A stretch of DNA of 25,334 nt, taken from positions 1 to 25,334 of IMG/VR virus record IMGVR_UViG_3300029268_000123; one strand, given 5' to 3'. The stretch comes from a virus. The notes beneath the pieces are model-generated. The model had not been told where the DNA came from. It did not search any database and saw only the letters and a list, made by a program, of their open reading frames with translations. The position numbers were made by a program, and so were the translations under genes. Shown here piece after piece: positions 21,356-25,334 of this stretch (the stretch's first letter is position 1; every line of letters starts with the position of its first letter).

Positions 21356-21619
21356 ATGAAAGCATTAAAATTGAGAGGAAAAAATAAAGGGGAAGAGGTT
21401 GAAATCAGTCAATGGTGTAATGATTGGTTCTCTCTGATGAATGGAGATATCGTATCACCAACCTCATTAGCTTTTAAGTCAAAAGATTTCAAGATAATCT
21501 GCGACCATAAAAACAATGGGATGTTATTCGGATGGTTTGAACCGGCATTATCGCCAGCTTGGTGTGGAAATTTCATCTATACTTTTAAAAAGATAAAAAG
21601 GAGGTTTTCTAATGATTAA
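21356..21619 (+). CDS. Hypothetical protein (87 aa)
   Basis: The start is chosen at the ATG at 21356 (MKALKLRGKNKGEEVEISQW); a reading from 21254 overlaps the preceding gene. It is beta-rich with several Trp (QWCNDWFSLM, GMLFGWFEPALSPAWCGNFI) and a basic end. No family is recognised. Its 3' end carries the perfect Shine-Dalgarno of the next gene. Confidence 0.7.
   Translation: MKALKLRGKNKGEEVEISQWCNDWFSLMNGDIVSPTSLAFKSKDFKIICDHKNNGMLFGWFEPALSPAWCGNFIYTFKKIKRRFSND
21597..21603 (+). promoter_or_regulatory. Strong Shine-Dalgarno for the 75-aa protein
   Basis: The AAAAGGAGG run ends seven bases before the ATG at 21612, inside the end of the previous gene. Almost all other genes here have no such site, so this one is exceptional. 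Confidence 0.7.
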
Positions 21620-21839
21620 AAAAATGTCCTGCAAAATAAGACGAGGGAGAAAATATAGTTTGTATCCAAACGGTGTGGTTTACGAGGGTTCTAAATACAT
21701 CACCACTATTGCCGACAATCGGCTACTGGAGCAATTTCAAGAAGAGAAAATGACGAAAGATAAATTTGATGAAATTATTAGCGGAGGGGAAGATGCAATA
21801 AAAAAATTCTATGTCAAAAAATTCTACGACAAAAAGTAA
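21612..21839 (+). CDS. Hypothetical basic protein (75 aa)
   Basis: MIKKMSCKIRRGRKYSLYPN, then GVVYEGSKYITTIADNRLLE and a charged end. A basic, beta-rich N-terminus is followed by a helix; the type is unknown. It overlaps the preceding gene by 8 bp and the following zinc-ribbon gene by 29 bp. It is the only gene in the window with a near-perfect Shine-Dalgarno: AAGGAGGT with GGAGG seven bases before the ATG. Confidence 0.7.
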   Translation: MIKKMSCKIRRGRKYSLYPNGVVYEGSKYITTIADNRLLEQFQEEKMTKDKFDEIISGGEDAIKKFYVKKFYDKK

Positions 21840-22041
21840 TCGGCCGAAATGCTATTACTGCAAGATTCACGAGTCCGAGGAGAAATGTATTTATTGTACT
21901 CGTTGCCGATTAAAAATGGCGAAAGGGGAAATCCGGTCGAACTATGGGACAGAGAGAATTTGTCAGATTTGCGGAAAAGAAATCAACGAGATGAAGCCAG
22001 CCTCCAATGTTGTCTGTCGCCAGTGTATAAACGAAATATGA
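21811..22041 (+). CDS. Double zinc-ribbon protein coupled to the helicase (76 aa)
   Basis: MSKNSTTKSNRPKCYYCKIH, then CIYCTRCRLKMAKGEIRSNY and ICQICGKEINEMKPASNVVC with a final RQC. Eight or more cysteines in CxxC pairs give two zinc ribbons. Its ATG lies within the end of the 75-aa gene, and its TGA overlaps the helicase ATG at 22038 (ATGA), so it is translationally coupled to the helicase. It may help that helicase or bind nucleic acid; this is inferred. Confidence 0.75.
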   Translation: MSKNSTTKSNRPKCYYCKIHESEEKCIYCTRCRLKMAKGEIRSNYGTERICQICGKEINEMKPASNVVCRQCINEI

Positions 22042-23315
22042 TTCCACCACTTTATGAACATCAGAAAAAAATCATCAGAGAAGACCGAAAGCGGTGCGGT
22101 CTTTTCCTCGGTACTGGTGCATCCAAAACAAGAACAGCTTTGGAAATGGCCGAAGGTAAAGTCCTCGTTATCTGCCCTAAACAGCAACGAGAAGATAAAA
22201 CTTGGCAAAATGAAAACGAAAAATGGGGGACGAAAAAAAATCTGACTGTCATCTCTAAAGAAGACCTACGGCGAGACTGGGATATCTTACCGGTCTACGA
22301 TACTGTCATCATTGACGAGTGCCACTACAATCTCGGAGTTTTACCGCAATTAGTCCAGAAAAATAAAATTCAGAGACCCAAAACTTCCCAGATTTTTGAA
22401 GCCACGAGACAATTTCTGATTAAAAATCCTCCAAAAAGATTTTACTTGCTCTCCGCCACACCAGTCTCCAAGCCGTTGAATATCTGGGCGATTGCCACTC
22501 TTCTTGGTCAAAAATGGGACTTCATCGCTTTCCGTTACAAGTATTATATTGAAATCAGAATTGGTGGGACGAGGAGAATTTGGATGCCGAAAAAGGGAGA
22601 TGAATTGAAATCCCAACTGGCGGAATTGGTGCAGAAATTCGGCTACACTGGCGGGCTCAATGACTTCTTTGATGTCCCCGAGCAGACCCATAAAGTCGTG
22701 GAGATTGAATTGTCGCCGGAACAAAAAAGAGGGATTTCTGAATTGCAATTTGCTGAAGCCGACCCGCTGGTACGCCGAGCCCGACAGAGAACGATTGAAA
22801 ATGGAGTGCTCTACGCAAAAAAAATTGAAGAGATAAACCAGTACACTGACAAGATGAGTAATGAAACGAGAATTTTCCCGTCACGAAAAATTGATTACAT
22901 TTTGGAGCGAGCAATAGAGTTTCCGAAGCTTCTAATCTACGCCAACTACACCGCCCAAATCAATGAAATCGCCAAAGCGTTACGGGATGAAGGCTACACT
23001 GTTTCCACCCTGACTGGAGCAACAAAAGACCGCACCTTTATAAAACGAGTTGATGAATCCTCTGAACCGCACATCATCATTGCTCAAGCCAGTATCTCAT
23101 CCGGTTACGAATTACCGAGCTTCCCGTGCGTTATCTATGCCTCAAAATCTTGGAAATATGTGGACTACGAGCAGTCATTAGGACGAGTGCTCCGGTCGAA
23201 CCACTTGAAGAAAAATCTCTACATTCATTTGATTGTGGACGGGTGCGACAGTGATTGCCACGAGGCGATTATGTCGGGCCAAGATTTTCAGGAAAAATTA
23301 ACCTTAAATATATAA
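22038..23315 (+). CDS. SF2 DNA/RNA helicase
   Basis: The start is set at the ATG at 22038 (MIPPLYEHQKKIIREDRKRC), because the upstream 63 codons lie inside the zinc-ribbon gene in another frame. 425 residues. Motif I FLGTGASKT (residues 23-31), motif Ia region VLVICPK, motif II DECH (residues 93-96), motif III SATP (residues 139-142), and a C-terminal RecA-like domain with LIYANYTAQINEIAKALRDE, ASISSGYELPSF and motif VI QSLGRVLR (about 379-386). All core motifs look intact. The role is probably in replication, recombination or DNA repair. The Walker A is a variant (GTGASKT). Confidence 0.9.
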   Translation: MIPPLYEHQKKIIREDRKRCGLFLGTGASKTRTALEMAEGKVLVICPKQQREDKTWQNENEKWGTKKNLTVISKEDLRRDWDILPVYDTVIIDECHYNLGVLPQLVQKNKIQRPKTSQIFEATRQFLIKNPPKRFYLLSATPVSKPLNIWAIATLLGQKWDFIAFRYKYYIEIRIGGTRRIWMPKKGDELKSQLAELVQKFGYTGGLNDFFDVPEQTHKVVEIELSPEQKRGISELQFAEADPLVRRARQRTIENGVLYAKKIEEINQYTDKMSNETRIFPSRKIDYILERAIEFPKLLIYANYTAQINEIAKALRDEGYTVSTLTGATKDRTFIKRVDESSEPHIIIAQASISSGYELPSFPCVIYASKSWKYVDYEQSLGRVLRSNHLKKNLYIHLIVDGCDSDCHEAIMSGQDFQEKLTLNI

Positions 23316-23386
23316 TGGAACAGGAAATATATAGTAGGTTGGGGTGGATAATCTTTTGGTTAGTAATGATATTCATTTTTAAGTGA
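23315..23386 (+). CDS. Membrane microprotein (23 aa)
   Basis: MEQEIYSRLGWIIFWLVMIF ends IFK. Its ATG overlaps the helicase stop (TAATG). One hydrophobic helix. Its size is low, but the overlap suggests coupling. Confidence 0.45.
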   Translation: MEQEIYSRLGWIIFWLVMIFIFK

Positions 23387-23408
23387 TAAAGTTATCCCCA
23401 GATAGATG

Positions 23409-23437
23409 TTGACACCGTTGTCGGTGTCTGATAAACT
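23409..23437 (+). promoter_or_regulatory. Promoter with overlapping inverted-repeat operator
   Basis: TTGACA (23409-23414), a 17-bp spacer, then TAAACT (23432-23437). GACACCG (23411-23417) and CGGTGTC (23422-23428) form a 7-bp inverted repeat with a 4-nt loop over the -35 and spacer. This is the same core as the control-region repeat family. AAAGTTATCCCC (23388-23399) is directly upstream. A repressor at this site would occlude RNA polymerase. The next gene starts 50 bp downstream. Confidence 0.75.
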
Positions 23438-23487
23438 TACAGCAGAAAATATCAAGGTCGAAATTATAAACAATAAAAAATACCAAT

Positions 23488-23667
23488 ATGGACTTATCAA
23501 CAAGGAGTATCGTGGAATTGAAAGCAATGGGTTATGACCAACTAGCGATTATGGAGAACGCTCAAAAGAATCTCGGAGCAATCAATCAGGAATTAGCCAG
23601 TCGCCGGGTGATGGCCGATAAAGAGCCGGGGGAAACAACTCCGGAAAAAGATGAAGAAGGAAGCTAA
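23488..23667 (+). CDS. Conserved small phage protein (59 aa)
   Basis: MDLSTRSIVELKAMGYDQLA, then IMENAQKNLGAINQELASRR and an acidic tail. The SVxELKAxxYDxLxxxExxQxNLxxINQ pattern occurs in many phage early genes. Helical and likely dimeric. It is the first gene after the promoter and overlaps the following gene by 17 bp. Function unknown. Confidence 0.75.
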   Translation: MDLSTRSIVELKAMGYDQLAIMENAQKNLGAINQELASRRVMADKEPGETTPEKDEEGS

Positions 23668-24028
23668 GTGGCAGACAGTTTTCAATCAGTATGTGCGAGA
23701 GAAAAAGCTTTATGGGTTCTTTGAATTAAAACAAACAAACTTAAAAACTTTTCCTTTTGCTAAGATTGAAATAGTGCAGTATGACGGTTTGCAAGCAACG
23801 GAGAAAAATGGGTTGGTCTGGAAATTGTCCGATGAAATCTCCCGTCCAAAACCCTGTGATAGTTTCTCCATTCCGCCACTTCCGTCTTATGTTGTAATCA
23901 AGTTTGAAGACGGATTCTACATGATACGAATTGGAGTGATTGTGGAAATGCGGGAATCCGGGCTCATCTCGATTACTCGAGACCAAGCCGAAAAATTAGC
24001 CGAGAAAATTATTAAAATAAGTAAATAG
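23651..24028 (+). CDS. Putative PD-(D/E)XK-like nuclease/resolvase (125 aa)
   Basis: A 125-residue protein starting MKKEAKWQTVFNQYVREKKL. FFELKQTN (an ELK, matching the E-x-K part of a PD-(D/E)XK site), FAKIEIVQYDGLQATEKNGL, SRPKPCDSFSI and SYVVIKFEDGFYMIRI reproduce the order of a small phage family I associate with Holliday-junction-resolvase-like or other nucleases. The key acidic residue before E-x-K is not clear, so activity is uncertain. It overlaps the preceding gene and ends 2 bp before the next. Confidence 0.5.
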   Translation: MKKEAKWQTVFNQYVREKKLYGFFELKQTNLKTFPFAKIEIVQYDGLQATEKNGLVWKLSDEISRPKPCDSFSIPPLPSYVVIKFEDGFYMIRIGVIVEMRESGLISITRDQAEKLAEKIIKISK

Positions 24029-24030
24029 AA

Positions 24031-24228
24031 ATGTTTTACGCAATCATAATCCTGTCTGTTATCGTTTTTGTCCAAATCTTTGAAATTAGTAATTTGAATC
24101 GGGATGTTCGTAGACTAAAGGAAGTCAGTACAATCTTAATGAAGGATAAATTAAAAAACGAGGCTGGGAAAATCATGAAGGGGTTGGGATCCGACAGAGA
24201 GGAAAAACTATATTCCAATTTTCGATAG
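24031..24228 (+). CDS. Membrane-anchored coiled-coil microprotein (65 aa)
   Basis: MFYAIIILSVIVFVQIFEIS, then NLNRDVRRLKEVSTILMKDK. An N-terminal membrane helix is followed by a charged helix. This layout is common in small phage membrane proteins of unknown function. It starts 2 bp after the preceding stop. Confidence 0.65.
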   Translation: MFYAIIILSVIVFVQIFEISNLNRDVRRLKEVSTILMKDKLKNEAGKIMKGLGSDREEKLYSNFR

Positions 24229-24281
24229 CGAAGGTTGGGTAAATAGAAAGGTCGTAAGAGAAAATAAAATTAAAAAAATCC

Positions 24282-24446
24282 ATGAAGCCAAGGAAAACAG
24301 AACCATTCGTAAGAATCAACTCAAGGGTTAGGGCTGACCAATTGAAGTTTGTGAAAACTTACGCAAAAGCCAGAAAGATTGGAGAAGGACAAGCCCATCG
24401 AGATATCTTAGATTCATTTATATTAAGCATAAAACCAAAGAAATAA
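24282..24446 (+). CDS. RHH-like regulator (54 aa)
   Basis: MKPRKTEPFVRINSRVRADQ, then LKFVKTYAKARKIGEGQAHR and ILDSFILSIKPKK. The layout is strand (FVRINSRV), helix (RADQLKFVKTYAKA), turn, helix (AHRDILDSFILSI), which is the RHH fold of Arc-like proteins. It is the third RHH-type protein of the window and could bind the GACACCG sites, but that is a guess. It begins 53 bp after the preceding stop and ends 1 bp before the next start. Confidence 0.65.
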   Translation: MKPRKTEPFVRINSRVRADQLKFVKTYAKARKIGEGQAHRDILDSFILSIKPKK

Positions 24447-24447
24447 A

Positions 24448-24744
24448 ATGCAACAGAACACATACGAGGAGTACGCCATCATTGATGCCAAGATTGCCGA
24501 GTTAGAGGCTCAAAAAGCCCCGCTCCGGGTAAAGATTTTGGAAGAGATGGTTGATAGAGGAGAAAAAAAGGTCGAAACCCCATTTGGAAGTTTCTCGGTC
24601 TCACCACGCAAGACTTGGACCTATACGGAAAAAGTCAGTGAAGCAGAAGAAAAATTCAAAGCATTAAAAGCCAAGGAAGAATCTACCGGTGACGCAACAT
24701 TCACCGAGACACCTTCCCTTCGATTTACTCAAGTCAAATTATAA
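24448..24744 (+). CDS. Conserved phage coiled-coil protein (98 aa)
   Basis: A 98-residue protein starting MQQNTYEEYAIIDAKIAELE. It has AQKAPLRVKILEEMVDRGEK, ETPFGSFSVSPRKTWTYTEK and a helix, ending ATFTETPSLRFTQVKL. N-terminal coiled coil, then a short beta hairpin (GSFSV...TWTY), then a helix. The order YEEYAxxDAxIxxLExxKxxLR...KTWTY...STGxATxTExxSLRF recurs in many phages. Function is unknown; partly similar to siphovirus Gp157-type proteins in feel, not in proven homology. Confidence 0.75.
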   Translation: MQQNTYEEYAIIDAKIAELEAQKAPLRVKILEEMVDRGEKKVETPFGSFSVSPRKTWTYTEKVSEAEEKFKALKAKEESTGDATFTETPSLRFTQVKL

Positions 24745-24746
24745 AC

Positions 24747-25334
24747 ATGAAAAACGCAACAAAAAAAGAAAAGAAAGTGGTCGCTCCTAAAGTAGCAAAA
24801 AAGGTTTTGGCCAAAAAGAAGCCAGTCGCTAAAAAGAAATCATCAGCTAAAAAAGTTGTAGTTCAAAAAAAGGTGGAGATGATTAGCTACGCAATTAAAA
24901 TGGTCATTCCGACCGGAGCGTACGCCAACATCCAACCGGAAATAGTTGTCAAAGCCGGTGATATGGAAACTGCTCACGCCTTTATCGCACCCCACATCAA
25001 CAAATTGTGGAAGGAATACTACATGGTCAGTGAGCGAGTCAATCAACCGGCTCCAGTTGCCCCAAAAGTTGATACAACCCCCAAGCCGGCCCCTAAAACA
25101 GCGGAAACGGCCCCTGAAGCTCCAAAATTGCCCGTAGATGAGAATAACAAGGTAAATGTGGCCACAGTTGTCCCTCCAGCCCCAGCTAGTGCTGTTGCCC
25201 TCGACAAAGCCAGTAAGGCAATCTCATCTTGCATGAGTTTGGAAGCCCTGAATTTGATTTCTACGCAGGTTGAAAAGTCAGTGAAGCTCACTGATGACAA
25301 CAAAGTCGTATTACGAGCATTGGTTGTTGAAAAA
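24747..25334 (+). CDS. Lys-rich protein, C-terminal part outside the window
   Basis: 196 codons with no stop before the right edge. Residues 1-48 are a Lys/Ala/Val-rich tail (KKVLAKKKPVAKKKSSAKKV) of the histone-H1 type. Residues about 49-100 (MISYAIKMVIPTGAYANIQP, EIVVKAGDMETAHAFIAPHI) match a widespread phage domain of unknown function. A Pro/Ala-rich linker and a helical part follow. It could bind DNA through the Lys-rich tail. Confidence 0.8.
   Translation, partial: MKNATKKEKKVVAPKVAKKVLAKKKPVAKKKSSAKKVVVQKKVEMISYAIKMVIPTGAYANIQPEIVVKAGDMETAHAFIAPHINKLWKEYYMVSERVNQPAPVAPKVDTTPKPAPKTAETAPEAPKLPVDENNKVNVATVVPPAPASAVALDKASKAISSCMSLEALNLISTQVEKSVKLTDDNKVVLRALVVEK

Noticed and set aside
24188-24330. 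Possible +1 frameshift extension of the membrane protein at 24031
   Set aside because: The +1 frame stays open for about 48 codons but has no start, and it overlaps the better-supported RHH-like gene at 24282 in another frame. An open frame of this length is not rare by chance.
1-25334. tRNA, rRNA, CRISPR array, integrase, insertion sequence
   Set aside because: None of their signatures was seen on either strand; a tRNA scan and profile search were not possible here.

Overview
The window is part of the genome of a double-stranded DNA tailed bacteriophage (Caudoviricetes), or less likely a prophage stretch. A head-and-packaging module lies on the minus strand (1-10008) and an early/replication module on the plus strand (11606-25334). 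A gene-free, repeat-rich control region of about 1.1 kb (10499-11605) separates them. No integrase, tRNA, rRNA, CRISPR array or host gene is visible. Stops are read with the standard code: TGA ends many genes in ATGA overlaps. Both window edges cut through genes. The host cannot be named. Most genes start behind A-rich leaders with no Shine-Dalgarno, yet several good sigma70-type promoters are present.

Minus strand, in transcription order: two small ribbon-helix-helix (RHH) proteins (10337-10498, 10039-10353), terminase small subunit, a 73-aa coiled-coil protein, terminase large subunit, portal, a SleB/CwlJ-like cell-wall hydrolase, three small unknown proteins, a putative scaffold, a decoration-like protein, the major capsid protein, a small beta-rich virion-type protein and a coiled-coil protein running off the left edge. 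Promoters are proposed upstream of the RHH genes, terS, the portal gene and the scaffold-capsid block. The last of these carries motifs resembling the operator repeats of the control region. Two genes share an identical 40-bp leader.

The control region holds seven exact copies of ACGGCACAA/TTGTGCCGT, a 13-bp inverted repeat of a variant (ATAGTTATGCCGT), AT-rich palindromes, a G-quadruplex-type motif and a second repeat family (CCGACACCGC). It is probably the genetic switch between the two modules, a replication origin, or both. The GACACCG motif recurs at two internal promoters of the early module (16668-16696 and 23409-23437), which suggests a second regulon.

Plus strand: a run of about twenty very small genes (11606-16580), several of types common in phages and several single-pass membrane microproteins or zinc-binding microproteins. 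A terminator then a promoter open the replication block: endonuclease VII-like nuclease, SSB-like protein, a long RNA-type hairpin, a second endonuclease VII-like nuclease, and a large primase/SF3 helicase. Small unknown genes follow, then a zinc-ribbon protein coupled to an SF2 helicase. After the operator-bearing promoter at 23409 come a small conserved protein, a putative nuclease, a membrane microprotein, a third RHH-like protein, a conserved 98-aa protein and a lysine-rich protein running off the right edge.

The strongest candidates for something undescribed are the two repeat-based regulons, the 30-bp hairpin at 17963-18058 with its alternative pairings, and the duplicated 40-bp leader.
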